From Mesorhabditis belari (taxonomy: Eukaryota; Nematoda; Chromadorea; Rhabditida; Rhabditidae), in NCBI GenBank assembly GCA_958450365.1, contig CAUEEP010000879.1:1-64000 (forward strand): a DNA stretch of 64,000 nucleotides, given 5' to 3'. Within the stretch, counting starts at the first letter, position 1, and each line of letters starts with the position of its first letter. Below the pieces are notes generated by a model, which worked only from the letters and a program-made list of their open reading frames with translations, was not told the DNA's origin and made no database searches. Shown piece after piece: positions 49,520 to 61,265 of the stretch. Both the position numbers and the translations under genes were made by a program.

Positions 49520-51798
49520 AGAAAGCAACGTTCAATACAGACACAGGGTGTCCCAAAAATATCAAACGAAAGGTCCTTAATCTTATCGACATTCTTTAAA
49601 ATTGATCCTAGGTTTCCGGAAAATTCTTTAGGAATAGCCAACATGGCGCAAATACAATATTTTTCTTCAAAATGACCTCCTAAAGCTTAAATACTTACCA
49701 CTCGGATGCATGGAGTAAAATGAGTCGACCTCATAATTTTGGGACATCCTGAACTTTAGAGTATCCACTAAGGAGTGACGTTTCTCCCATTTTGTCTCTA
49801 AAGAAATTGCCCTGATCTTCCCAAGATCTAGCGAATTGCTTTGAGAGGGTTTAACTTTCACTTCTTTTCACCATTCCAGTTCTGAACATATTGTTACCAA
49901 AGTAGCTTTGGTCGAGAAATTGACGTCATAATCGAATTTTCGAAATGAAATCGCTTTCGCAATGAGCCAACACGCAAATTTGCATTAACACACCAATTTT
50001 CAGAGACAAACACCTGCATTGGGAGCGAACGCATCCCGAAGAGGCGGCCGCCCGACTGCTGGAAGCACAAAGGTCTCGGATTCGAGTGTGCGGAGTTCGT
50101 GTGAAGTGATTCCAGGGATTTCACGTCTTTTGAATGATCTTCTGCTAGTAAATGATCTCTCGCTTGTTTGTTTATAGATTGCTGAAGCTGGGCTTTTTGA
50201 GCTTTCTATTGCAAGAAAATGTTTGAAAATAGAAGGTTTTTCATTGTGTTCACTTTCTGTTCACTTTCTGTCCACACTTTTTGACTTTATTGATTCCTAT
50301 ATAAAACCGTTTTCGGCTTTGAGAATTCATCTTTGTAGGTTTAAAAAGGCTAGTCAGGTCTTCGTCGAAAAGCAGATCCCCAATTCCTGAGCCATTTGGA
50401 CGAAGCCGAGAAATCATTTTGAGGATTGCTTGCCATGCCACCGTCAAATCATCAGAGAAAAAACCACGACAACCACTGTGGTGTCCGCATAAAGCGGACA
50501 CATCAACGACCAGCGAGATTCCTTTAACAAATTTTCACGTGAAATTCTTGTGAAATTCTCTCTTGTTGTTTGAAATGAAGGGCTTAGAAATGATAAATAT
50601 GAACATTCATATATCGAATGGTTGGACAAAATGCAATAAAATCGCTGGCTCATGTGGACTCAAGCCATGTCCTGGATCACAGCCAAATTCCATTGTTTCA
50701 ACAACAGCCGGAGCATCAACTGAGTCTTGTTCTGCTACGGTAAACACATCCATTAAGTGGATTTCCGTAATTCTTTTAGAAACCTTCGGTAACATCTAAC
50801 ATCGGGGTTTCACCGATCTTGGTGGATCGTGTTATGCAGTAAAACAAAGTTTTGGTAGAAACTTTTAACTTCGGTTCTATTGCACTCAATAAGGGCTCTA
50901 TTAAGCATTTAGGGACTAACTTTTTGAGTGATTTCAATGAGACAATAGTCTGGCTAGAAAGGCCAAGACTAGAAAAAGGAATTCACAAGGCTCGGAATGG
51001 TTTGAAATAATTGACTATCGATTCAGTTCTTTTGATCATCCATAAAAGATTCTAAGAACTCCAAACAGGTTGTAAAAATCTACCAATACAAAATGCATTT
51101 AAAGTATAAATATTATAAAGTAATTTTGGATTAGGTTCTTTTCACTTTTCTCTTTCTAGCAACTCGTCAACAGAATAACGTTAGATAAATGGAGTAGTAT
51201 AAATTTTTCCAAAAATGTCGTAAAGTAAACCTCACAGAGGTTTCACACAAAACAAAGGTGATAAATGTTATAAAAGACGACGAAAGCATCGCCTTTCAAA
51301 ATGGAAAGTTATTCAGCTAGCTAAAAGTCAGAGTTTCGAAGAATAGACCCGCGTTATACTTCAAACAACATCGTTGAATCGTTCTTTTCCTTTAGAACTC
51401 TTCACTAGACATTTCATAAAGCAAAAGAAAATGGTAAAATTTTGCAGAAGTTAAAATAACTTGCCAGCTATTAAAGACGTTGCCGACTACATTTTGTCTT
51501 TTTCCCGAGACAACAAGTTTCCGTTTCATTTCAACGAAACAAAGTAACAAAGCTCAGAAGAAACAAATTTCGATTGAATTGCTTTTGTTTTCGCTGATTG
51601 AATTGCTCGGCCGAATAGTTTTCCTACGTTTAAATGGGGAAACCTTCCAAATTTTTCGTTTATGTACTTTCCTTTTCAGAGAAAAATCTTACGTTTTATT
51701 CTGTTTCAACGAACTCTGATTTAAGAAAGTACTTTCAAACATAAAAGTTTGCTTTATTAACAATACGGCTGGTTTGCGTCGGTGGATTTTTCGAAAAT
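49520..51798. other. Mostly intergenic, with two possible exons
   Basis: After an acceptor at about 50002, a stretch reads DKHLHWERTHPEEAAARLLE to a stop near 50108 (another frame is also open). At 50563-50799 a frame with several Cys and a Ser/Thr-rich part (KIAGSCGLKPCPG) lies about 270 bp after a TATA box at 50298. Neither is assigned. Confidence 0.3.
50298..50307 (+). promoter_or_regulatory. TATATAAAAC box, target gene unclear
   Basis: Identical to the TATA box of the double-CAP gene. The only downstream candidate is the small frame near 50573. Confidence 0.4.
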
Positions 51799-54137
51799 AT
51801 GAACAATTCGACGGTGAATCTCTCAGATTTCAAAAATGATTCCATTCCGTTTGTCAGCACAACAACTACTAGTGATTCAGAGCTTCTGTTCGATGTTTTA
51901 TTTATGGCTGTTGTGAGTCAATTTGAAGTTTTGTGAAGACATGATCTTGTACTATTGGCAAAAGTTCGTTTCTTTCTTAGTTCGGAATTCTCGGCGTTTC
52001 GTTTGGGATAACTGGATGTTTCGTCGTGAAGAAGAACTCAATGCTGAAAGGTTGGTGAGAAGCATAAATAACCTCGCAATCCAACTCAAAGGCATTATCG
52101 AACACTATGCTCTAATTGATTTATCAAACTACATCATCATCAACACTTGTCATATCATTTGGGGAGTACCCTCGGCAATCTGGTTAGTGAGTGGGCTAAT
52201 GCCAAAGAGAAACCAAGGGAACAAACTTTTGAACAGTTTTCTTTTGTCACGAGGGATTTTTTTCATAGAAAATGTTTTACTGCTCAATTTTATTATCAGT
52301 TGTCGTTCCTTTTAGGGGAGTCAACGAATCGCTGCCCTGGCTGGACAACATCATCTCAGGGTTGGCCTTCACCGCCATTTCCATCGGTTTCCCTCCAAAA
52401 GTTTGACTCATTTGGATTTCTCTAGCTGAAAAAATTTTTAGCTTTTCCTTGGAATCAACCGTTTTTGTGCTCTGTCGTTCGATGGGCGTTTCTATAAAGT
52501 TTTCGAGATGACAAAGTCTCTTCAATACGCGGTCATGTTCGGTTATCCACTGGCAAACGCTATCGCTTTTGCATTTCGTACGTAACGCTCTTCAGGAGTA
52601 AAACAAAAAAGCTGTTTTTCTACTAACTTTTTCGAATCCTGTAGTTCAATGTACTTTTAGCCGGTTGTCATTGTATTTTCGTGACCGACATGGAGAATTA
52701 CTTTGACGTGGAAGATGACGAGTGTGGAGCAATGATTTTCTACATAACACAAGTCAGTTCAACTGACAAACTTAAATCAAATTGTTGTAGGTACTAGCTT
52801 GTTATATTTTGGTGCCACTGCAGACTTTTTTGGATGCATCCGTGTTTTTCTTGATGCGTCGGCGACTTCGAAGTCTACAGAAAGTTCGCTCGAACACGAG
52901 CAAAGAGAAGGCTCTTCAGATCAGAAAAGAGATGAAATTGGCTATCCAGGTAGGAAAAATAGAAGTTGAATATTGCCGTTTAATCATTGACACAAGTTCT
53001 TTTGCATTTAAAATTACAACTATTTAGCCAAGCATTAACCAAGATCCAAAGATAAACAGTTGATTGGCTGAATAACTTTATGTTTCCAGCAATTCAAAGA
53101 CATTCACGCATAAAGATTCAAAGATATTCAGGTAGAAATTCCCAATAAAAACGATATCGAAAGTGCTTTTAAAAAGTTAAAAGGTATTCAATTATCCGGT
53201 CGAATACCTTGAATTACAAAAGAGTGCCTAAACGGGGGTGGGACAAATGCGACCTTTTTTTTTGCGCACCTGGACATTTGCGCACCTTTTTTTTGCTGGA
53301 AAAGGCCTTAGGCAAGGCCGTAGAGCTTCGAAAATATTTCGAAAATACTTCCATATAAGGGAATCGTATGCGTAGATTCCGAATTTCGACAAATCAGACC
53401 TCGCTGACACGTCAAATTTGGGCTAAAGGGCAAAAACTGCGGAAAAGCGTTAAGTTGCGTAGTTTTTGCCTTTTAGTCCAAATTTGACGTGTCAACGAAA
53501 TCTGATTTGTCGAAATTCGGAATCTACGCATACGATTCCCTTCTATGAAAACTTTTTTGAAGCTCTACGACCTTTCCTAAGGCCTTTTCTAGCAAAAAAA
53601 AAAAGTGCGCAAATGTCCAGGTGCGCAAAAAAGGACGCATTTGTCCCACTCCCGCCTAAACAATTTGGGAACTCTGGCTAACCAAGCTATGATTATTGAT
53701 TAATGATTAATCAATTGGTTTTGAATCAACTTTATCTAATTTAAGTTATATTTATTTATTTAAGAGGAGCTCACGCTATTGTTTCTAGATGGTGACAAAT
53801 CTGACCTCGGGTCTCATCTTGACCACCACAATTCTAGCTACATCGATGGCCGGAGATTCGCTCACTTCCACTTTTCTCAACTTTATCCTTTTCACTGCAA
53901 TTTGGCTTATTTCCACGCTCATCCCATGGTGTGTAAGTTAAGAGGAAATTTTGAAAATGTACTTGGTTTGGCATTGGAAAAAAATCGATACTCATCCCCA
54001 TTTTCAGCATAGCCTATGTTGTGCTATTTCGAGAGAAGAAAGGATCAAAAAATCAACTCGTCACAAAGGTCACTACATCCAACGGAGAGAAACGTAAAAC
54101 AAAAAACGTTTATAGGAAAAATATCACGCAGATTTAG
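51799..54137 (+). CDS. Chemoreceptor-like seven-transmembrane GPCR
   Basis: ATG 51799 gives an N-glycosylation-rich extracellular start (MNNSTVNLSDFKNDSIPF). TM1 is FGILGVSFGITGCFVVKKNS. TM3 ends with the receptor signature LFLGINRFCALSF (position of the DRY motif). TM4 is LQYAVMFGYPLANAIAFAF, then a loop with DVEDDECGAMIFY, and TM5 VLACYILVPLQTFLDASVFF with MRRR. The third loop is basic (RSNTSKEKALQIRKEMK). TM6 is MVTNLTSGLILTTTILATSM, TM7 FILFTAIWLISTLIPW, and a basic tail follows (VLFREKKGSKNQLVTK) to TAG 54135. The NRFCAL motif is as in nematode srx/srsx-type sensory receptors; the exact family is not fixed. The exon(s) carrying TM2 (about 52080-52310) are only partly resolved. A 430-bp palindrome lies in the intron before TM6. 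Confidence 0.78.
53226..53658. mobile_element. Large palindromic element in the GPCR intron
   Basis: The two halves are inverted copies nearly end to end: GGTGGGACAAATGCGACC at the left mirrors GCATTTGTCCCACTCCCGCC at the right, then GGCCTTAGGCAAGGCC, CGTATGCGTAGATTCCGAAT and CAAATTTGACGTGTCA around a short centre. No coding capacity. A fragment of the same family is at 60252-60346. Confidence 0.8.
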
Positions 54138-54449
54138 GGCTTTCACAAGTGAAGTTGAAATGAGACGAATCGAGGATTTGCGAAGGAATGAAATAAAGCA
54201 ACGTATCTTATGCTTGTAAATGCATAAAAATATCAGGAAATTGACAGTTCGAACTTTGTTTTGTTTGTTGGCTTCAGAAACGATGGCTTTGCTAGCTTCC
54301 AAGAAAAACACAAAAGAAATTCTTTCTTTCTTTTGCAAATTGCTTATCAGTGGTGCTGGAAACCTTTTTTCACTTGAAATGTTTCTATTTGCAAAATTTT
54401 CTTTTATTTGTTTCAATTCTCTCATTTGGGAACAAAAATCCCATTCATT

Positions 54450-55340
54450 ATGCCTGAAAAGGAGGAATGTCAAGTGAGTTTTGCGAAGAGATCGTTATGG
54501 ATAAAGCTCAAATGTTGAGGAACCAAAAATGATGAACACTTGATGAAGCGATTTGAGCACTTTCATCCACATCAACCTATTTTAGTGTCAATAAAAAAGA
54601 GAGCTTTAAACTTTCAGCAATGCAACTTGTGGTTTTCGATAGAAGTCGAAGAGTACAACACGATTCGACACATCATTCACTGTCATGTCGATAAACCGCT
54701 GAAGTGTTTGTCGAATGGATGCAATAAAACGGTTTGTGTTCAACTGTTTAAGTAGTTAATGAAAACGACTAAAAAGAATATTCTTTTGCTGGGTGATAAC
54801 AAATTCAGTTTGTTGATCACTACTTTCTCGAGCAACACAACAGTGCGAGTCACTTGGGAGAAAAGGAGAACTTCAAGGACAACTTGTCAGTGCTTCCAAG
54901 GCTTAATTAGCGTAAATATTTTATTGGTAGAGCATGCTCTTCTATTTTTCAACCCCCTTAAATAAAAATCAGTTTTACAATTTTACTGTCAATGCCAAAA
55001 TACTTCTAGCTAGACCCAAATCTATCATTTTACCTAAAAAGAAGTTTCAAAAAGGGTTAAGGGTGCTCTTCTCTTAGAGACTGCTCTTCTAATAGAGTAT
55101 TTACGGTATTTGTGTAGATTGAGCTAGAATTTGAACAAATACTTGATCAAGTTTAGAAATGAAGACTACATCAATCATTTCATCACCAAAGCCCTCCACT
55201 GCTTTCCGAATAAAGTGGCTTATTTGGAAAGCGCCAAAGATCGAATGCTCGAAAACCATCGACAATATCGCGGAGCTGATATGGTGATGTTGATGTCGCT
55301 GGAGATGGTGTTTTGCTTGAAAAATCGGTCCTTTTCATGA
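54450..55340 (+). CDS. C2H2 zinc-finger protein
   Basis: ATG 54450 encodes MPEKEECQ, spliced to QCNLWFSIEVEEYNTIRHII with HCHVDKPLKC. This gives a first finger (C-x2-C ... H-x3/4-H) and a DKP linker. The second finger is C-LSNG-C-NKT-F then VDHYFLEQHNSASH, with the conserved Phe, Leu and two His. The tail is ENFKDNLSVLP, then a last exon KFRNEDYINHFITKALHCF and YRGADMVMLMSLEMVFCL ending at TGA 55338. Paired C2H2 fingers suggest a nuclear nucleic-acid-binding protein. One or two small exons between about 54890 and 55135 may be missing from this model. Confidence 0.6.
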
Positions 55341-56176
55341 GTCTTTCAATAAACAAAAAATTATTTTTTAATTTTGATCACTTGCTGTCAAAACATACCT
55401 TCGAATTCTCTCTTTGAGCACTTTTAGCCTCTTTTTGGATTGATTTTTTATATAAAACTCGTCGAATTGATATCAATCAGTCCACCAGTTACTCAACAGC
55501 AAGCAACGAGATATTTCGAGAGAACCGGGGCGAGAGAAGAGATTAAGCTGATTCCGGTGAAAGGGGTATTAAGTGGGCGTGATATTCAAAGGTGGCAAGT
55601 CATTCACAAGCAACGGTGAAGTCATTCACAAGCAACAAATCTGTATCGGTCGCAAATGATCGCGATAGATTTGGTTCCTGAACAGAGGTTTTGATAAACG
55701 CAAATAAATTTCTCTATGCATCTCCACTTGGCTAAATCTTACAGTCTCTAAACGAGTAGTCGACGGGATAATCACAATCCGAGCATCCATCGATTCGGAT
55801 TCTCTCGAATGCTTAAATTTCTAGATATTATTTTATTCTTTTGCAAAAACTTTGATGATTAGTGCACCAGCATAAATAAGATGAAAAAACCGAAGAGAGC
55901 TTAGGAAAATCCCCACTTTTAACTCATCTAATCGAGTCCCGTGAATGGCAAACGATAGATTCTCTTTGGTAGGAATGAAAATTCGATTTGAGTGTAACGG
56001 TTCTTGACTATACATGAATCCCGCAAAGCAAAATAACAGAAATTGTTCTTCATTACGGGATCGTCCTGTCAGAACAAAACACATTGAGTGTCTCAAAACT
56101 GTGATTCAACTGTGGTTCTTGCACAAAAATGCACTTTATAGCGTATACAAAAGTGTAAATTGATTTATATAACGAG
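55341..56176. other. Intergenic, with a TATA box but no clear gene
   Basis: A tandem repeat of AGTCATTCACAAGCAAC occurs near 55592-55637. A minus-strand frame of 87 codons (55833-56096) is unassigned. Confidence 0.35.
55449..55458 (+). promoter_or_regulatory. TATATAAAAC box, target gene unclear
   Basis: TTTTTATATAAAACT here is the same as at 60784-60799. No open frame with a signal peptide follows within 300 bp. Confidence 0.35.
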
Positions 56177-58879
56177 TCAACAATGAAACTTTTTGTTCAT
56201 CCTCATTGCAACAGCGGCGACGAGGGCAGCTCCCCGGCCAGAGCCATCGATGGATAGCAGAAGCTCATACTTAAAATGGTTTTCATATCTATTCAAAACT
56301 AATTGAGGAACGAACTTTCAGATTCTTATCGATCAGCTCAGAGATCTTTTCGTCGAGTAAACGAGAGAAAGTTGGATGAAATCTGATTGGGATTGGCTTT
56401 AAAAAACAATCACTAAACCTGTAAACACTTCCGTCGACCCCAATCGATACGAATGGTTTCCCCATTCGTTTGATGATTGTCGCTGTAGCTGCGGCAATCA
56501 AATGAGCCGCCCTTTATTGGTAACAAATTATTAGATTAGAGTTAGACTTGTTGAAAGATTGACAAGACGCAGCTGAATCAGTTTTAACATCTGTTGATCA
56601 TTAACAAGTTATTTCAAAAGTTTTTGTAAAAAGCCTTCCAACGCTCAATGCCTTCTTTCTTGCCATCGATAAAAAGTGATCAACTACTTGTGGGAACTTT
56701 ACTAGCATAAGCTCTAGATTAAGCACCATTTTAAAATCGGTCGACAAGAAATTACCTCGTCGAAATGAGTGTACAAATAGTGGCCACGCGAATGCAATCA
56801 AGTTGTGAGACCTCTTCAACACCCATCACTTTGAGTATTTGGAGGGTTTTCGGGAAAGTGCCATCGTTTTCAATGAACTCACTAAAAGTTTTCAAATAAA
56901 AGCACTCAAAGTAATTAACCTTTCAATCTCAGAGATGTATTTTGTGAGGAAAAGCCCATGTTTTGAGATGCCTTCCGTTTGCCCACCAAACAGCACTCCT
57001 TCACGTGTCAATCGTTCAAGTACAGCTCTCACCGTCTCTCCCAAATACATGCCAGAGGTCATTTTTAAGAAGCTTCAAGAAGAAATTGATTATCAGATCT
57101 TTAGACTATATATCCTAAATTGAAAAACAACTGACAGTTGATGTCCCGGATTGATGGTTGCCTCGTCGACTTGCTGATCAAAATCCGTCCTCAACCAATC
57201 CAACTCTCCGTGATCTCCAAATGAACCCCATTCGGTGTTGATGCACATCTGACAAAATAAATTTTTTATTAAATAACAAAAATTATTTTTTCTATTGGGC
57301 TCTTTTTCTATCCAAATTCATTCCATTCATTTCAAATCTCAGAATTGAACAAACCTCATCAAAGGTTCCCTCTTCAAAGTCAATTCCCTTTCTCAATTTC
57401 CCACACTTCTCCAACTTTTCCATATAACAGGCATTCGTTCCAGTGCCGACAATCACAGCAATCTAAAATTGCTTTATGGTGTCACTTTTAAAATGAACAG
57501 TACCTGACAAGAGTTTCTCTCAAAAGCAGAAGCCATTAGAGTAGCCGTTGTGTCATTCAAAACAGCAACCACGTCGACATTGATATCCTGAAGGAATTGA
57601 TTGTAAAAACTAACAAATCACTTGTTTTAGCTTATAACTTTTAACCATTGTTGCAGTTTGTAACTTTGGGAATAGTCTCTTTGTTAGCAAATACAAATAC
57701 AGAACGAGTTATAAACTAAAAACGAGTGCTTCTAGAATTTTTTGACAGAGTGTAGTTGGATTTGTTTGAAACCAATCCCCTTTTCCAGACCACCCACCCC
57801 TCTACGTTGGCAAGCGCTTCTCAACAACTCCGCCACATCCTCATTTTCCACTCCTGAAGCTTTAAATCCCTAAATAAAAGCTCTCATTTCAACAACATTA
57901 TCCAAAAAACCTTTGTCCAAGCGATCAATCGTGCACTTGCCAGTCCATCCTGCTTGCAAGCAAACGAAAAAGTGAAGCCAAGAGGCAGAGATTTGCTCTT
58001 TGTCAACCCATGTTCCTTCATAAATTCAGCAATACACTTTGCTATGTAATCGAAAAGCTAAACAATGCAACTTGTCATTGTTAATCGATCATCTCAAACC
58101 TCTTCTCCAGTCGCTTTCATCACATCATTTGGCACACAACAAGTCGTGCTTTTTACCTTCATTTCCCGATTGATAATTTTGACGAAAAAGATTCTGTATG
58201 TTGCTTTCAGAAGATTTCTTTTGAAGTTACCGAAAATTCGTGCCACCAAGATCGAGAGCGAGGAACTCTCCTTGTTCTGTCCCATCCGGGATCGATTGGA
58301 CATATGTGGGTAGCATCAAAACGGAAGCACTGGATGCTGAAAGGATAACCACCGCGTAATGTAAAGGCTCTTGGGAGATTTTTTGCAATGGTTAACTTTA
58401 AGAGATTTTTAGTTAATGCAAGTACAATCTTAAAACCTCTTTACTCTCTCTACAAACCCAAAAGCAAAAAAATCGGAAACACTGACTACTGCAAGGCTAA
58501 ATAAGTTGCTTTAACTTTGTATCCAAGACAAAACCAACTAGTTGCTACAGTGCAGTGCGAGGCTAAATTTTACCCCATTGCCCTTTGCCATTCTGAGAAA
58601 ACGGTTGCAAATATTCAAAAACGGATTTCGAAATTGGATATAAAGTACAAAACAATAGCTTTGTGAACAGAGTTATTCACACTGATGTTTGAGTTTTCTG
58701 AGCCAATTACCCGTTTCCATGGCTAGTCCTTTGTCAAAAGCTTGCTCGAGCAAGACCATAATCTTTCGCAAACCATCAGTGTCTATCAGGAAGTCCTTCG
58801 TAATTTCGTCAAACTGAAAATAATTTGTAAACTAAAAAAGATAAAGACAAACCTTTTGCTTCTTCTTCTCCAACAACAT
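56177..58879 (-). CDS. Hexokinase
   Basis: This enzyme phosphorylates glucose with ATP at the start of glycolysis, in the cytosol. ATG 58879 gives [19 protein letters not shown], then [37 protein letters not shown], the phosphate-1 loop [22 protein letters not shown], the sugar-binding [14 protein letters not shown] (Ala where most have Pro), [14 protein letters not shown] with the catalytic Asp of [49 protein letters not shown], then GVDGSVYRF and [14 protein letters not shown] near the end (TGA 56177). About ten short exons have consistent phases, and no break was found. It is a single-domain (about 50 kDa) form. It is the best-preserved housekeeping gene in the window. Confidence 0.92.
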
Positions 58880-59757
58880 CTCCTTCTACTTAGAATCTAA
58901 ACTTTGAGGAAAGGTAAAAAGAGTATGATCATTAGAGTTAGCTCCTTCCTTAGCGAAGGCACTGCTTCCTAAATGGCGGATAATTCAGAAATCTATCGTA
59001 ATCAGTTGGTCCATCCAATTCGTCAAATTGGCCCAGTTTTAATATCATTAGATGGGCCTTAAAACTCCGCATCAATTTGGAATTTGGGCCGATTTAAAGG
59101 AAATAAAGGCTTTCTGAATTATCCACCTTCAAGATAGCAGTACATTTATCAAGAATGATTATCTTGTTCGAGAAATGAGAAGCAATGAAATAGACGATAA
59201 TTTTTGAAAGCTTTTTTTTCGAAATGCCTCTTATTTCAGCTGAAACCGCCGTCATTTTACACTCTCAATCATGAAGGATTTCCGGGACAACTGAAAAGAT
59301 TCTTTCAAGTAAGAGAGAATTTAGGCAATTTTATTCTTTATGTGTTTGCACATCATGAAAGATAAGAGAAAAACTGGTGCCATTTTACTAGTACGGCGTC
59401 AAGGTATCGGTTTTTGAAAATCTCAAAGATAAGCATCAGAAATAAATCAGAACACAGAATACCAGTCGATCTGGAACAGAGAACGATCGGAGATAGAAAA
59501 ATGTAGAAACAATTGAAAAAGAGTATAGCAGTGATCCACAGTTTTATTATACAGCCAGCGTTTTTTTCCCAATTATCAATCACTTTCGCTCTTTTGATGT
59601 CATTTTTATTTCTTTTTCAGTTTTGATTCGGATCTTTCTTTTGAAAAAACTGAAGTAGGAAATTACGAAATTCAGTGAATACACAATGAATTGAGTGAAT
59701 ACACGATCTATTGGAATTTTAATGAGGTTTTGGAAATTTATTATTTTTCATCGACCA
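58880..59757. other. Intergenic, no supported gene
   Basis: AT-rich region upstream of hexokinase. No strong TATA or coding signal. Confidence 0.4.
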
Positions 59758-60084
59758 TCAACTCGATTTCTCCGCTTTGATTAAGATATTGAAAATGTAA
59801 GAGATCCTCGCCATAGCAAAACTTTCTTCTGTTTCTTTCATTTCTCGAGCCAACTCCAAAGCGCCAATCTTGTAAACGTCTTTTGTTTCCAAGTCTAAAC
59901 AAATGATTTTCTCGTGTTCTAGATGGTTTTTTTTGGATGATCCAAAAGTGTCAAAAATCCTCGACCTTCGCGAAAATTTGAAACTTTTTTCAAGGGCTTT
60001 TTCTGAGAACTGAGCTTCATCACTTCGACGAAACACTTTTTCGGTTGATTGGACCTTTGTTGATGCATCGAGGTAATACAACAT
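59758..60084 (-). CDS. Hypothetical charged protein
   Basis: A single open exon of 108 codons begins MLYYLDASTKVQSTEKVF, continues with Lys/Arg/Ser-rich sequence (FKFSRRSRIFDTFG), then IICLDLETKDVYKIGALELA and ends NILIKAEKSS at 59758. Its high complexity and charge are typical of soluble coding sequence. It may be the 3' part of a larger minus-strand gene whose upstream exons include 60629-60696. No family was recognised. Confidence 0.42.
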   Translation of the reverse strand: MLYYLDASTKVQSTEKVFRRSDEAQFSEKALEKSFKFSRRSRIFDTFGSSKKNHLEHEKIICLDLETKDVYKIGALELAREMKETEESFAMARISYIFNILIKAEKSS

Positions 60085-60251
60085 CTTGATTTGATCTAGA
60101 CGTAATTTGATCTAGCCGTCTTGTCTTTCAAATTGGTTCCACACGCTCTGTTATGTCAAAATTTGAATTCGACACCCTCAAATTACCTAGAAAAACAACA
60201 TTTGGAATAGAAATTGGTTAATATTAGCTTTTTAGAGCTTTTTGAAAACGC

Positions 60252-60346
60252 GAAAAAAGGTGCGCTAATGGACAAGGTGCGGAAAAAAAGGTGCGCAAAT
60301 GTCCGGGTGCACAAAAAAAGGTCGCATTTGTCCCACTCCCCAGTTG
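60252..60346. repeat. Solo fragment of the palindromic element family
   Basis: AAAAAGGTGCGC..., AAATGTCCGGGTGCACAAAA and GGTCGCATTTGTCCCACTCC match one end of the element at 53226-53658. The partner arm is absent. Confidence 0.7.
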
Positions 60347-60628
60347 CAAGCTAAAAAGCAAAAAGCTGAATATCTTGAGATTTCTCCTAGGCATTAAGAT
60401 ATTCATTTAAGGGGCACTCCTATTAGAGGGGGCGCTACTACTAAAGGTATTACGGTGGTTCAAGAATAGGATATCGACCATTGTGCATCACTAGAGACAA
60501 CTTTTCGAATGAATTTCGACAAAGAAATAATTTATGATTTTTGGGTTTCTGGTTTGGCCTGGCTTGACCTGAAGAATTCGATCTAGGAATATCCCTGATC
60601 ATGAGTAAAAAAACGCACAAACACTCAC

Positions 60629-60696
60629 CCCATACGAAGACAATTCCCAAAACTACCACTGCCCAACCACTTTAGCTTCAGCTCATCGAGGTTCAT
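60629..60696 (-). CDS. Exon with a kinase-like glycine loop
   Basis: The minus strand from ATG 60696 reads MNLDELKLKWLGSGSFGNCL then RM up to a GTGAGT donor at 60628. LGSGSFG after a short beta-strand is the protein-kinase nucleotide loop pattern (G-x-G-x-F-G). No Val-Ala-x-Lys or catalytic exon could be found downstream, so this is a single suggestive exon only. Confidence 0.3.
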
Positions 60697-60788
60697 TTGT
60701 AACTGAAACCGTTGTTTTTTCCTAAAAAACACGTTCAGTTCATTAATAAAAAGAAACATTTGAAAAAGACAACATTTGCTAGTGTTTT

Positions 60789-60798
60789 TATATAAAAC
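60789..60798 (+). promoter_or_regulatory. TATATAAAAC box, target gene unclear
   Basis: Same 10-mer and flanks as at 55449. It lies 421 bp before another TATA box (61210). Confidence 0.35.
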
Positions 60799-61209
60799 TG
60801 GTTTATTTGGGAAGGGGGCAAATTTTTTGTGAGCAAAATGCAAGAGAACACATATCTTGTGCCGTAAAAGACTCATAATTTTGATAAGGATCGATTTGAT
60901 GGTTCGTTTGGGGTATTGCTTAGGCTCGTCTTTTCCCTAAACAAAAGCTAGTGAGTAAAGTACAAGAGAATTGAGTCAAACTGAGCTCCACAGATCATTT
61001 TTACTTCAAAATGTACATGTACCAGGCCTTTCAAAAGAGCACAATTTTTCGAAAAACAGAATCGTTTTGGAAATCTATTTTTCATTTATCGAATCTACAT
61101 ACAAAGCAAAAACAAACGATGTGAGTGGATATGAACTTTGTGGCACAAATTATGGAAAACCCCTCTAAAAACAACCAGGCAACAATGTTATTTTGACATG
61201 TCACGGGCC

Positions 61210-61216
61210 TATAAAA
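61210..61216 (+). promoter_or_regulatory. TATA box of the TIL-domain gene
   Basis: TATAAAA lies 50 bp before ATG 61266. It lies too close to the in-frame ATG at 61233 for that one to be used, which favours 61266. Confidence 0.55.
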
Positions 61217-61265
61217 GGTTTGAAAGAAAAACATGAGTTTGAGCTTAATAGCCAGCCATTCGAAA

